The notes under the pieces: generated by a model
The model's input: only the letters and a program-made list of their open reading frames with translations
Told to the model about the DNA's origin: nothing
Databases searched by the model: none
Position numbers and translations under genes: made by a program
In this document: one piece after another, positions 35,579-45,317 of the stretch
Position numbering within the stretch: position 1 is the first letter of the stretch
How the letters are laid out: the number at the start of each line of letters is the position of its first letter
Assembly: GCF_004745595.1 (NCBI RefSeq)
Contig: NZ_SRLH01000001.1
Span: 186,001 to 250,000, forward strand
Origin: Flavobacterium humi
GTDB lineage: Bacteria; Bacteroidota; Bacteroidia; Flavobacteriales; Flavobacteriaceae
Direction of reading: 5' to 3'
Length of the DNA stretch: 64,000 bases

Positions 35579-37888
35579 ATGAAAACACAACACCGGTATT
35601 ATTTCCTTTTTCTGATCGTGCTGTTTGCATCGTCCTGCAGCAGCACCCGCTATTTGCCGGAAGGCGAGCTGCTGTATACAGGCGGAAAAGTAAAAGTGAT
35701 CGATACTGCGGTTTCCCGCAAAGAACGCAAATCACTGCAAAAGGAACTACACGGATTGTTGCGGCCTAAACCGAATTCCAGGATTTTGGGGTTGCGCCCG
35801 AAATTATTTTTCTACAACCTGGCGGGAGAGCCCAAAAAAGAAAAAGGGTTCCGGTATTGGCTTCGGTATAAAGTAGGGGAACCGCCAGTGCTTTTCAGCC
35901 AGGTAGACCTGGATTACAATACTCGTTTGTTGCAGAATTATTCGGAAAACCGAGGTTATTTTAAAGTCAGGGCTTCCGCAGATTCCACCCGGAGGGGCAA
36001 ACGGGCCACCGCCGAATATGAAGTGCAGCCAGGAAAGCAATACCATATCAAAGACGTTACATTCCCAACAGATTCTACTACACTTGGCATTGCGGTGGCT
36101 GCTACCCAGGACAAAACGCTTCTTAAAACAGGCGAAGGTTATGATCTTGATCGAATCAAAGCGGAACGCATCCGTATCGATGCCCGATTGAAAGAGCAAG
36201 GGTATTATTATTTTGGCCCCGATTATCTTAAAGTGCAGGTTGACAGTACGGTAGGGAGCTATGAAACGGATCTTATCGTTAAAGTGAAGGAAGAAACCCC
36301 TGCGGCCGCTAAAAAAGTGTTTACCATCGGAAAGATTGTCATTTATCCCAATTATGCCATCAAAGGAGGCAATCGCCATATAAAACAATTGGAAAAAGAC
36401 AGTACAGCAGTGGAGCATTACCACGATTTTACAATTATCGATAAGGAAAAACTGTTCAACCCGCGTATTTTTGACCGGACTCTTTATTTTAAGAAAGGAG
36501 ACCTTTACAACAGGACGGCCCATAATCTTTCCCTGAACAGGCTTGTAAACCTGGGGACTTTCAAATTTGTCAAAAATCAGTTTACGGTTTCCGATTCGTT
36601 AAATACGGTACTCGATGCCTATTATTACCTGACTCCGCTCAAGAAGAAATCTATTCGTGTAGAAGTCCTGGGCAAAACCAATTCGGCCAATTATACCGGG
36701 ACAGAATTGAGCATCAACTGGAGCAACCGCAACACATTCAGAGGTGCAGAATTATTCACGGTTTCCCTTTTTGGAGGATTGGAAGTACAAATGTCAGGGC
36801 AAAATAACGGTTTTGACGTCTATAGGGTAGGATCGGAAGCGAGCTTGATCTGGCCCCGTTTCATTGCTCCCTTCCGATTACGCTCTTCCAGCGGGTTTGT
36901 ACCAAAAACAAAGGCCACCATCGGTTACGAATTCCAGAAAAGAGAACAATTGTACGCCTTGAATTCCTTTAAAGGATCTTTCGGTTATTTGTGGAAGGAA
37001 AACATCCGTAAAGAGCATCAGTTGAATATTACCGATATTCATTATGTGAGTCCAAATAATGTGACCAATTTATACAAAGAACAAATTGCCGTTAATCCTA
37101 CCTTGGCCAAAGTCATCGAAAAACAGCTTATTTTCGGGCCAACTTATTCCTACACGTACACCAATACGATGGAAACAGCCAAAAAACACACTATATATTA
37201 CAAAGGAACGCTCGATGTGGCCGGAACTCTTGCCGGATTGATTTCAGGGGCAAATGTAAAAAAAGGGGATACCACCAAAGTTTTCGGCGTTGCTTTCAGC
37301 CAGTTTGTAAAGCTGGAAAATGATTTCCGCCATTACCTGAAGCTGGGCCCGGAATCCCAATTGGCCAGCCGCATCATTGTTGGCGCCGGATACGGATATG
37401 GCAATGCTACGGAACTTCCGTATATTAAACAGTTTTTTATTGGCGGGACCAATAGCATCCGCGCTTTCCGTTCCCGGTCTATCGGCCCTGGGGATTATTT
37501 CCCCGCAACCGAAACAAGCTCTTTCCTTCCGGATCAATCGGGAGATGTCAAACTGGAAATCAATACGGAATACCGGGCAAAATTATTCAGTATTGTAAAA
37601 GGAGCCGTATTTATCGATGCTGGAAATATTTGGCTTATGCATAAAAACCCTGAAAAACCCGGTGCTGAATTTTCCAAGAAATTCCTGGACCAGATGGCTG
37701 TTGGTACCGGAGTCGGGCTGCGTTTCGATCTTTCGTTTTTACTGCTCCGCACAGATTTTGCCTTTCCCTTAAGGAAACCTTACCTGGAAGAAAACCACCG
37801 CTGGGTACTCAACCAGATTAATTTCGGAAGCGGTTCCTGGCGCAAGGAAAACCTGATCTTCAACCTGGCTATCGGTTATCCATTCTAA
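35579..37888 (+). CDS. tamL: TamL: Omp85/BamA-family outer-membrane lipoprotein
   Basis: 769 residues. A lipoprotein signal (FLFLIVLFASSC, Cys at about 19) followed by SSTRYLPEGELLYTGGKVKV is the TamL hallmark that separates this Bacteroidota family from TamA. POTRA-like segments follow (~35-390), then a 16-strand barrel. The Omp85 motif FFIGGTNSIRAFRSRSIGPGDY (the conserved loop 6 VRGF/Y-like region) is at about 620, and the chain ends at an aromatic C-terminus, GYPF. It forms the outer-membrane half of the TamB-TamL module and is directly coupled to tamB. Confidence 0.93.
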   Translation: MKTQHRYYFLFLIVLFASSCSSTRYLPEGELLYTGGKVKVIDTAVSRKERKSLQKELHGLLRPKPNSRILGLRPKLFFYNLAGEPKKEKGFRYWLRYKVGEPPVLFSQVDLDYNTRLLQNYSENRGYFKVRASADSTRRGKRATAEYEVQPGKQYHIKDVTFPTDSTTLGIAVAATQDKTLLKTGEGYDLDRIKAERIRIDARLKEQGYYYFGPDYLKVQVDSTVGSYETDLIVKVKEETPAAAKKVFTIGKIVIYPNYAIKGGNRHIKQLEKDSTAVEHYHDFTIIDKEKLFNPRIFDRTLYFKKGDLYNRTAHNLSLNRLVNLGTFKFVKNQFTVSDSLNTVLDAYYYLTPLKKKSIRVEVLGKTNSANYTGTELSINWSNRNTFRGAELFTVSLFGGLEVQMSGQNNGFDVYRVGSEASLIWPRFIAPFRLRSSSGFVPKTKATIGYEFQKREQLYALNSFKGSFGYLWKENIRKEHQLNITDIHYVSPNNVTNLYKEQIAVNPTLAKVIEKQLIFGPTYSYTYTNTMETAKKHTIYYKGTLDVAGTLAGLISGANVKKGDTTKVFGVAFSQFVKLENDFRHYLKLGPESQLASRIIVGAGYGYGNATELPYIKQFFIGGTNSIRAFRSRSIGPGDYFPATETSSFLPDQSGDVKLEINTEYRAKLFSIVKGAVFIDAGNIWLMHKNPEKPGAEFSKKFLDQMAVGTGVGLRFDLSFLLLRTDFAFPLRKPYLEENHRWVLNQINFGSGSWRKENLIFNLAIGYPF

Positions 37889-37925
37889 AAAAAACATTGG
37901 CGAAGTTTACATTTTGTCACTCCTG

Positions 37926-37994
37926 AAAGTGAAAATAGTATAATAAATTCCTGAAGTAATGTAAAATTTTTCAGGCAGTGACAGCATACTTTTG
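37926..37994 (+). promoter_or_regulatory. Second copy of the 39-bp element plus TACTTTTG box
   Basis: The element (37926-37964) differs from the copy at 14831-14869 at only 4 of 39 positions. It is again followed after exactly 22 bp by a TAnnTTTG -7 box, TACTTTTG at 37987-37994. The gene's ATG at 38058 lies 63 bp beyond. Flanking sequence is not similar, so this is not a simple duplication of a larger block. Confidence 0.6.
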
Positions 37995-38057
37995 ATACTG
38001 ACTTACATACGATTGAGTGTGTATCCAAATCTATTATTAACTATTAAAAAAGTAAAA

Positions 38058-38480
38058 ATGAAAAAACTAGTATTAGTACTGCTTCTTGCAGTAAGTTCTG
38101 TCAGTATGCTGGCACAGAAACCAAAAGTTGTCACCAGTGATAAGACAGGTTGGCATAAAATAGGAGAGACCACAGTCGATTTTAAAAATGAAAGCGATCA
38201 GATCCTGGTGCTTGGCGCAGACCGTTTCGCTTCTGTTAAAATTAAAGTTACCGACGCTCCCATCAATTTAATTTCTTTTGACATCTTTTTTGAAAATGGA
38301 GAAAAATACAGTGTAACGGAAGGCCAGGAAATCAAAATCCCGGCCGAAAGTAAAACCGTTGCCCTTGGCGGGGAGAAAAGTATCAAAAGCGTGTCCTTCC
38401 GATACCAGACTCTAGGCAATAGTACAGGAAAAAAGGCCCACGTTGAGCTTTGGGGAATGAAAACCAACGCGGATAAATAA
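38058..38480 (+). CDS. Small secreted beta-sandwich-like protein
   Basis: 140 residues from ATG 38058, which follows an A-rich tract; an ORF reaching upstream to 37992 would run through the -7 box. The signal peptide ends SMLAQ. The mature part is all-beta: TGWHKIGETTVDFKNESDQILVLGADRFASVKIKVTDAPINL, then VRYQTLGN-like strands and VELWGMK. It may belong to the DUF2541 (YaaI-like) group, judged only from the GWHKIG...VLG pattern. It shares its upstream element with the DUF4142 lipoprotein gene, suggesting joint induction, and ends before a bidirectional terminator. Confidence 0.78.
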   Translation: MKKLVLVLLLAVSSVSMLAQKPKVVTSDKTGWHKIGETTVDFKNESDQILVLGADRFASVKIKVTDAPINLISFDIFFENGEKYSVTEGQEIKIPAESKTVALGGEKSIKSVSFRYQTLGNSTGKKAHVELWGMKTNADK

Positions 38481-38558
38481 ATCCGGGATTGCTACAAGAA
38501 CCGGCAAAGCCAGATAGCAAAAACTAACGACGCCATTACTTATAGGCCGGAAACATAA

Positions 38559-38589
38559 AAAAAACGAGGGAATCTTTCCCTCGTTTTTA
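38559..38589. terminator. Bidirectional terminator between convergent genes
   Basis: AACGAGGGAA (38563-38572) pairs with TTCCCTCGTT (38576-38585), with A and T runs outside. Confidence 0.85.
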
Positions 38590-38609
38590 ATAATAACCAA
38601 TCTGTATTC

Positions 38610-40091
38610 TTATTTGATTGTAACCACTTTCCTGTTTGGCAACGGGATAATGGCTGTGTACACGTGGCTCAAATCACCAGGTTGTAAGCCGCCATTGTCG
38701 GAATGGCAATAAAAACAGGAACCGTTTGCGCTGTATTGTGTTCCGTTCTGGATGTATGTTTCCATGCTGCAATTCGCCAGCTGGCTTGTTCCAATAGCAA
38801 CACCCGGAGTTGTCAGGGTTGGGGAATAACTGGTTCCTAAAGGACCCGCGCCACCATCTGTCCAGGTGGCTCCGATGAAAAGGTATTTTTTCCTCACATC
38901 ACCATCTTTTAAGTAACCGCGAACGGCATTATTGATGGCTAATATCTCGCTATTGGATGCGGCAGGGCTAGCGTCTTCGGCATTAGGCTGCATATTGTAA
39001 CCGCTTCCCCAAGGTTTGGTACGTCTTGTATTACTTGGGCTTACCGTATAACCTGGCTTGCTTTTGATGCTGTCTGAAGCAAAATACATATGCGATACAT
39101 TGGCCGTGTCTTTTACATCGGAGTTCAATAACCATCCGTCATTTCTTTTGTCCGGTGCTACAGTAACGGTTTTGCCTGTATCATCAATGTATTGGTATGC
39201 CGCGTTTGGAGCGCAGTTTTCATGCTCGAATGTAGCCCAAACCATTTCAGGATGGCCATCGGTACTTCCCACAATATGCATTCCGATCAGGGCCAGTTTT
39301 GCTTTTCGCTCTCCGCTAACCGTCCAGGCTGTAGGTGTTTTGGTATACGTGGGGATAATGGCTTCCACAATAACATAATCTTGCGGGTTTTTCAGGCTTT
39401 CTGCCACAACCCAAGATGTTTTCAATTCCATGGCTAAAGTGTTCGGAGCCCTTACAGCACCGCCTCTTTCTTTGGCGTAGGCCACAACACTATCACGCGT
39501 GGCAGCAGTTGTTGGGAATGTATTTCCGCTCATTTTCCCGTTCTTTTGGGCAGTCAGGTATTCGGCATACACATCATTGGCCATCGAGATGTAATAAACG
39601 ATGTTGCCGTTTTTATCCATAAGGACATCATCTGTTGCCTGGGCCTCTTCACTATTGATTGACCGTACCAAATCGATATTGGCCATAGCTCTTAAAAGTT
39701 GTCCTTTTTTATGCGGGATCAGTTTTCGGACCCCGTTTTGTTTCGGTGTGATGGTATAAAAAACAGGAGATTCCATTACCGTATTCCCGCCTCCGTAAGT
39801 GCCATCGGTATCCGGTGAAGTGATCCACAGGAACATTTGCTCGGACCATTTGTAAAAATCACAATTGTTGTTGTGTACAAAAGTCACACTGTTTTTAGGC
39901 AGTACGGCACCATTTTCGGAAACCGACCCTGATTTGAACCAAGTGTTGAACTCTTTTTCTGGTAATTGACAAGTGGAAGAAACGTTTTGGGGCAAGTAGC
40001 TTGCTTCCTGTTTCACATCCGATTTGCATGCCCATACAATGCTTAGCAGTACGCCGCAAATAACACCGATTTTCAATACTCGTGTTTTCAT
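38610..40091 (-). CDS. Mono-haem cytochrome c-like lipoprotein
   Basis: 493 residues from ATG 40091 (the longer reading to 40175 lacks a plausible signal). The signal MKTRVLKIGVICGVLLSIVWAC gives a lipobox (Cys22). A single c-type haem motif, CFYCHSDNGG, lies near the C-terminus. The segment LIGMHIVGSTDGHPEMVWATFEHENCAPN matches a motif seen in proteins annotated 'cytochrome c family' whose N-terminal two thirds are a non-haem domain. It is likely a periplasmic or outer-membrane electron carrier or redox enzyme of unknown substrate. Monocistronic; a -7-like CAAATATA (40153-40160, reverse orientation) lies 62 bp upstream. Confidence 0.8.
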   Translation of the reverse strand: MKTRVLKIGVICGVLLSIVWACKSDVKQEASYLPQNVSSTCQLPEKEFNTWFKSGSVSENGAVLPKNSVTFVHNNNCDFYKWSEQMFLWITSPDTDGTYGGGNTVMESPVFYTITPKQNGVRKLIPHKKGQLLRAMANIDLVRSINSEEAQATDDVLMDKNGNIVYYISMANDVYAEYLTAQKNGKMSGNTFPTTAATRDSVVAYAKERGGAVRAPNTLAMELKTSWVVAESLKNPQDYVIVEAIIPTYTKTPTAWTVSGERKAKLALIGMHIVGSTDGHPEMVWATFEHENCAPNAAYQYIDDTGKTVTVAPDKRNDGWLLNSDVKDTANVSHMYFASDSIKSKPGYTVSPSNTRRTKPWGSGYNMQPNAEDASPAASNSEILAINNAVRGYLKDGDVRKKYLFIGATWTDGGAGPLGTSYSPTLTTPGVAIGTSQLANCSMETYIQNGTQYSANGSCFYCHSDNGGLQPGDLSHVYTAIIPLPNRKVVTIK

Positions 40092-40404
40092 AATTGATTT
40101 GTTTTTGGTTGTTCGTTCTATAAAGATAATAATATTATTCCTAAAATACTTACAAATATAATGTATTGAAAGCAAAAATAAATGAGTAGAAATACCTGTT
40201 TTTTATATGCTTTTTTTAGAATTCTTACTTAAAAAATTTTGATTGTTTTTATATTGGTTTTAGCTAAAAATTCAGAATTTTTTTATAAATTTAACTAAAG
40301 TTATTTTCCACTTTTTTTAAAGTAAAATGGTCATTAACAATACACTATAAAGAAGCAGCCATTTAAGTCTTCATTAGTAATCCTAACATTTTATTTTCAT
40401 TTAG
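40092..40404. other. AT-rich divergent promoter region
   Basis: 313 bp without a gene between divergent transcription units. It is very AT-rich. The minus strand has a -7-like box at 40153-40160 for the haem lipoprotein. On the plus side only short TAACTAAAGTTA-type inverted repeats (about 40293-40304) are visible before the kinase gene. No RNA gene or ORF seen. Confidence 0.5.
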
Positions 40405-42018
40405 ATGAAGACAGAAAGCAAAGACATGATCCAGGATCAGGAAAAAGACAGCGATGCCCGGTCGTTGCTCCTGGAAGGACTCCCGATAGCCGTATTTACT
40501 TGTAATTGCGAAGGTTTGCTCACCTATTATAATGCCATTGCCGAAGGATTGTGGGTACATACGCCTGTCATACAAAAAGATCCTTGGTTCGGTTCCTGGA
40601 AATTTTATAAAGAAGACGGTTCTTCTATGTCCAGGAATGAATTTACCACAGTCAAAACGCTGAATGACCGAATGGCGGCCGCATCCGGCAAGGTTATCAT
40701 AGAAAGGGCCGATGGCGTGCTGATTCCCGTATTGCCTTTTTCCAAACCTGTTTTTGACAAGGAATCCGGAAAGATGACCGGTGTGTTAAACCTGCTGGTC
40801 CCAGTTGGCGAGAGTACGGAAACAGACCTTAAAATTGCGGATAATGAAATGGAATTCAGTGATTTGTCTGGATTTTTGGATGAAAAAGTAGAAGAAAGGA
40901 CATTACTGTTGAAGAAAAGCGAAGAGCGTTACCATAAAATGATTGAAGAAGTAGAAGATTATGCTATTTTGCTCCTGGACCGGGATGGTAATATTCTAAA
41001 TTGGAACAAAGGTGCCGAAAAAATCAAAGGGTATTCGGAAAAGGAAATATTAGGCAACAATTTCAGGCTTTTTTACCTGGAAGAAGACCGTATGAAAAAA
41101 CTCCCGGAGCAGCTAATCACACAAGCGGCCGAAACGGGAAAAGCCATGCACGAGGGCTGGCGCCGCAAGAAAAACGGGGACAGGTTTTGGGGGCAAATCG
41201 TGATAACGGCATTGCACGACCAGGAAAACAATATTATCGGTTTTACAAAAGTTACCCGTGACCTGACCGAAAGGAAACTGGCTGAAGATCAAGCCCGTAA
41301 GCTTACCCAGGATATAGAACTAAGGAATACGCAACTCGAGGAATACGCACACATTGCTTCACATGACCTTCAGGAACCGCTCCGGAAAATACTCACTTTT
41401 GCAGGATTGCTCAAACGGAATCCGGATGATAAGGAAGCCACTTTGAGAAACATCGAAAAAATCAATTCCTCAGCCGAAAAAATGCTCAAACTCATAAAGG
41501 ATATCATGCAATATTCGCAGCTTTTATTGACCGATGAGTTGTTTGAGATGAATGACCTGAATACTGTCCTGGAGAATGTCAAGGATGATTATGAATTGCT
41601 CATTGAAGAAAAAAAAGCGGAAATCAATTGTTCAGGCCTGCCGGTTGTGAGAGGAATTCCCATCCAGCTGCATCAGTTGTTTTATAATTTGCTTGGCAAT
41701 TCCCTTAAATTTTCGGGCGAAAACCCGGTAATCACCATTATTTCTGAAAAAGCCGAAAGAGAAGAAATACAACGTTATCCGCAATTAGAGAGCAATACAT
41801 CGTATGTAAAAATAACTTTTAAGGACAATGGTATCGGTTTTGATCCGTTGTATGCCGATAAAATATTCAAATTATTCGAAAGGCTGCACACCGAAACGCC
41901 GGGAACAGGAATCGGCCTGGCGCTCTGTAAAAAAATTATTGAGAACCATAAAGGCCATATACAGGTTAGCAGCGAGCTTGGAGTAGGAACCGTTTTTACC
42001 CTATTCCTGCCGGGTTGA
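40405..42018 (+). CDS. PAS-domain sensor histidine kinase (cytoplasmic)
   Basis: 537 residues, no TM helix. A first PAS-like domain (~20-140; GLPIAVFTCNCEGLLTYYNAIAEGLW), a short coiled segment, and a second PAS/PAC domain (~172-292; DYAILLLDRDGNILNWNKGAEKIKGYSEKEILG; FTKVTRDLTERK). HisKA follows with HIASHDLQEPLRKI (phospho-accepting His320), then HATPase_c (LFYNLLGNSLKFS N-box, FKDNGIGFD, TPGTGIGLALCKKIIENH). No receiver domain and no adjacent response regulator, so it is an orphan kinase whose partner is encoded elsewhere. Upstream of RMD1-like and GAF genes. Confidence 0.93.
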   Translation: MKTESKDMIQDQEKDSDARSLLLEGLPIAVFTCNCEGLLTYYNAIAEGLWVHTPVIQKDPWFGSWKFYKEDGSSMSRNEFTTVKTLNDRMAAASGKVIIERADGVLIPVLPFSKPVFDKESGKMTGVLNLLVPVGESTETDLKIADNEMEFSDLSGFLDEKVEERTLLLKKSEERYHKMIEEVEDYAILLLDRDGNILNWNKGAEKIKGYSEKEILGNNFRLFYLEEDRMKKLPEQLITQAAETGKAMHEGWRRKKNGDRFWGQIVITALHDQENNIIGFTKVTRDLTERKLAEDQARKLTQDIELRNTQLEEYAHIASHDLQEPLRKILTFAGLLKRNPDDKEATLRNIEKINSSAEKMLKLIKDIMQYSQLLLTDELFEMNDLNTVLENVKDDYELLIEEKKAEINCSGLPVVRGIPIQLHQLFYNLLGNSLKFSGENPVITIISEKAEREEIQRYPQLESNTSYVKITFKDNGIGFDPLYADKIFKLFERLHTETPGTGIGLALCKKIIENHKGHIQVSSELGVGTVFTLFLPG

Positions 42019-42067
42019 TTTTAGGAAAGATTAGCCACATTTTCAACATCCGTATAAACCCATCTTT

Positions 42068-42850
42068 ATGGAAATCAGAATTGAAGCCCTCCAAATAGCC
42101 GAATCGTTTAACATTAGGAAATTCCGTGCCGAGTTCCGTGTCGAGCCTTTTTCAGGCACTACTTCAGAAGTATTTTATACATTGGAAGACACCAACCGTT
42201 TTCTGTATGTTTTTGATTATGGAGTGGTGGTTTTCGGAAATTACGACGCCATCGCCAAAAGCGAATTCATCAATTTTATAAAGAATTATGCGGTGCATCC
42301 CGTAGAACTGAATTTATTTGAAGAATACAAGATAGTGACCGATCCTGAAGCACAAAAAGCCCTTGTCAAGGACGATACGGTTACAATACCGCAAATTGAT
42401 GCTTCGGTCGTACACATCGTAATGCTCAATACGGGCCAGTCGGTCGCGCTGGAATATTACGAAATCCTTACAGACGAACTCATAACGTCTTCCAAGCATT
42501 ATATCCTCGAATTGGAGCAGTCGGGAAGGCTTAGCATTTCCAAAAAAAACCTTCTTAAATACATAGGAAAAGTATTGAATGTCAAGAACAGCATTGTAGA
42601 CAATTTGTATATCCTGGACGATCCCAACCTGGTATGGGACAACGAAGAACTTCATTTGCTCAACCGGCGTTTGAAGATGAATTTCGATATCAATCCCCGT
42701 TTTAAGGACATTGATTACCGGCTCCAGATCGTAGAAGACAACCTGACGCTTTTTACAGATGTGCTCAATGTAAGGGAGAGTGCCCGCCTGGAATGGATCA
42801 TTATTATACTGATTATTATGGAAATTGCCATTGCACTTTTTTTTCATTAG
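42068..42850 (+). CDS. RMD1/DUF155 family protein
   Basis: 260 residues. The segment SEVFYTLEDTNRFLYVFDYGVVVFGNYDAIAKSEFINFI and the closing NVRESARLEWIIIILIIMEIAIALFF match the RMD1 (DUF155) family: a soluble domain with a single C-terminal TM anchor. Eukaryotic members act at mitochondrial membranes (RMD1, RMND1); bacterial members have no established function. It starts 49 bp after the PAS kinase and 120 bp before the GAF protein, all on the + strand. Confidence 0.85.
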   Translation: MEIRIEALQIAESFNIRKFRAEFRVEPFSGTTSEVFYTLEDTNRFLYVFDYGVVVFGNYDAIAKSEFINFIKNYAVHPVELNLFEEYKIVTDPEAQKALVKDDTVTIPQIDASVVHIVMLNTGQSVALEYYEILTDELITSSKHYILELEQSGRLSISKKNLLKYIGKVLNVKNSIVDNLYILDDPNLVWDNEELHLLNRRLKMNFDINPRFKDIDYRLQIVEDNLTLFTDVLNVRESARLEWIIIILIIMEIAIALFFH

Positions 42851-42970
42851 CGACGGCTAAAAATATGGCGCTTATTTAGTACCTTTAGTACCGCGTAAAA
42901 GTAACGTTTATTCCTTTTTTACGTCTAAAGAAAAAGCACGCAACCATACAATACAAGCTGTAGCAACACC

Positions 42971-45304
42971 ATGAATTTCAATCAGTTTAAGGACAGTCCC
43001 TTTATAATCAAAATCTCATTTAACAAAGTACTAGAAGCTTTGGAGAAAATAGCCGCGTCCGATGTAGATTACCGGTCCAATTACGCCAAAGCGCTTATTG
43101 AAAAATGTAAGCCTTTCCCCGAATTAAGAGATGGGGTGAGCACTATGGAGCAGATTAATGAGAATGAGGTACTGATTAACCATTTGCTTGCCGATTTGTT
43201 TCCTACTGCATTGACAAACAACGAAATAAAAGCTGTCACGGTTCCCTTTTTGAATATTACCTTCAATTATACCGAGCGTTTCAAAAAGATCATGAACGAG
43301 GCCGGTAGTGATTTCGATTTTTATATCCGGGATTTTGACCAGCATCAGTTTTATATCATGAGTTGTTCCCTGATACTCAATGCCTATTACAACCAGCATT
43401 TTGATTTCAGTAAACCTTTGTTTTATGATATTCCCGATGCTCAAGGAATTATGAAGCATTACAGGATCATGTACAATGCAGATTTCCTGGAAATCATTCC
43501 TACGGAAAAAGCGGTAAAACTCACGCAGGAAGATATCGATATGTTAATTGACAATTTCGATAATGTCGAACTCTGGAAAGAGAAATTCCCTATGGAAAGC
43601 TGGATTCTAAAGGGTTTCGGTATTGTGCTTCTTTTTGATGCCACTGCCGAAAATGCCGTATCGAACCTAAAAAGCGACTTGTTAAAAGTAAACGGTGACG
43701 AAAATAATTTCAACGAATCCATCCAACGTATTTTCCGTTCGATTTTTAAGATTCCGGACCTGAGGATCGGTTTTACTTCTTTCATCCAGGAAGAAATAAA
43801 ATTCAACCACATGCCCAATAAAAAGCAGGTCAACAGCTTTATCCTTTCCGGGAATTTGGAGATGAAATGCCAGAATGCCGTAAACAGTGTTGTTTTTAAG
43901 ACATTAATCGAAGAGAAGAAGCGCGTGGCTATTTCCGATGTCAAGAAATTTTCGGAAGCTCCGGAGAATGAAAAATTCGGATGCCATTTGCTGGCACAGG
44001 ACATCCAAAGCTGTATTTTGGCTCCTATAGTCAAGGATGACAAGATTTTAGGGATTATCGAGTTGGTTTCTTCCATGCCGAAGGAATTGAACAGCCTTAA
44101 TGCCAATAAATTAGATACGGTCATGCCATTTATAATCGATACCATTGAACGGTATGATTCGGATTTCCAAAATAAGATCGAGGTGGTCATCCAGCATGAA
44201 TATACGACCATCCATCCAAGCGTGTACTGGAAATTTCAAAAAGAAGCACGGAAATTCATCCTGGAAGAAAATTCCAATCCGGATTATATTTTTAAGGAAA
44301 TCGTTTTTAAGGACGTCTATCCGTTGTATGGCCAAATCGATATCAAAGAGTCTTCCGATACCCGGAACAAAGCCGCCCAGACCGATATCAAGAACCAGCT
44401 GAATTCCCTGATACATATCGTAGAAGCCCTGCATGCCGAATTCAAGCTGGACATTCTGGAACAACGCAAATTTGAGCTGGAAGGTTTTTTCAAGGAAATG
44501 TTCTCGAGCCTCAAGGCCGATACCGAGCAGCAAATCCAGCGGTATATCGAAACTGAAATCCACCCGGTACTCAAGAAGCACGATACCAGTGATTCTGTCA
44601 AAACCTTAATTGAGGATTATTTTGGCGAGATAGATGAAGTGACTGGTGCTTTTTATCAGGAAAGAAAGAAATTTGATAAAACCCTGACCACCATCAACAA
44701 GAAAATGAGTTTATTGCTGGACAGCAAGCAAAAAGAAGCACAGGCTATTTTCCCGCATTATTTTGAAAGGTTCAATACCGATGGTGTAGAGCACAATTTG
44801 TACATTGGAAATTCCATCGCGCCACAGGCAAATTTCGACCTGAATTATCTCTACAACATGCGTTTGTGGCAGCTCCAGGTTTTGGCCGAGATGGAAAGGG
44901 AACATTATGCACTCAAATCCTCATTGCCGTACCAGTTGGAAGTAACCTCGCTGATCCTGGTCTTCAGTTCCCCGATAACAATCCGCTTCAGGATGGATGA
45001 GAAACGCTTCGATGTAGACGGTTCCTATAACGCCCGGTATGAAGTGGTCAAAAAACGGATTGACAAGGCCCTGGAAAAAGGTTCGGCCAAACGCATCACC
45101 GAAAAAGGAAAGATCACCATCGTATATTCCCATAACCATGAAAAAAGCGAGTATAAAAAATACATCGAATACCTTCAGTTCCAGAAAGTCCTCGAGCCTA
45201 CCGTTGAGTACCTTGATGTTGAAGACCTTCAGGGCGTGTCCGGGCTAAAAGCGATCAGGGTTAAAGTGATTTTGGATAAAGATAAAGACGCTAAAAAATC
45301 GTAA
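42971..45304 (+). CDS. Large GAF-domain protein of unknown function
   Basis: 777 residues, cytoplasmic. The N-terminal ~200 residues are helical and unknown (PFPELRDGVSTMEQ, DFDFYIRDFDQHQFYIMSCSLILNAYY). A GAF domain spans ~215-395 (VNSVVFKTLIEEKKRVAISDVKKF; SCILAPIVKDDKILGIIELVSS). The C-terminal part is charged and helical with coiled-coil runs and a final alpha/beta piece (KGKITIVYSHNHEKSEYKKYIEYLQF). GAF domains bind cyclic nucleotides, tetrapyrroles or other small ligands; the ligand is unknown. No output domain recognised. It converges on the HD-PycTM gene with only 13 bp between stops. Confidence 0.85.
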   Translation: MNFNQFKDSPFIIKISFNKVLEALEKIAASDVDYRSNYAKALIEKCKPFPELRDGVSTMEQINENEVLINHLLADLFPTALTNNEIKAVTVPFLNITFNYTERFKKIMNEAGSDFDFYIRDFDQHQFYIMSCSLILNAYYNQHFDFSKPLFYDIPDAQGIMKHYRIMYNADFLEIIPTEKAVKLTQEDIDMLIDNFDNVELWKEKFPMESWILKGFGIVLLFDATAENAVSNLKSDLLKVNGDENNFNESIQRIFRSIFKIPDLRIGFTSFIQEEIKFNHMPNKKQVNSFILSGNLEMKCQNAVNSVVFKTLIEEKKRVAISDVKKFSEAPENEKFGCHLLAQDIQSCILAPIVKDDKILGIIELVSSMPKELNSLNANKLDTVMPFIIDTIERYDSDFQNKIEVVIQHEYTTIHPSVYWKFQKEARKFILEENSNPDYIFKEIVFKDVYPLYGQIDIKESSDTRNKAAQTDIKNQLNSLIHIVEALHAEFKLDILEQRKFELEGFFKEMFSSLKADTEQQIQRYIETEIHPVLKKHDTSDSVKTLIEDYFGEIDEVTGAFYQERKKFDKTLTTINKKMSLLLDSKQKEAQAIFPHYFERFNTDGVEHNLYIGNSIAPQANFDLNYLYNMRLWQLQVLAEMEREHYALKSSLPYQLEVTSLILVFSSPITIRFRMDEKRFDVDGSYNARYEVVKKRIDKALEKGSAKRITEKGKITIVYSHNHEKSEYKKYIEYLQFQKVLEPTVEYLDVEDLQGVSGLKAIRVKVILDKDKDAKKS

Positions 45305-45317
45305 TCCTCCCTGAAAA

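Noticed and set aside
43459..44211. 250-residue minus-strand ORF inside the GAF gene
   Set aside because: Ser/Phe/Ile-rich translation of the antisense strand; the plus frame has a clear GAF domain.
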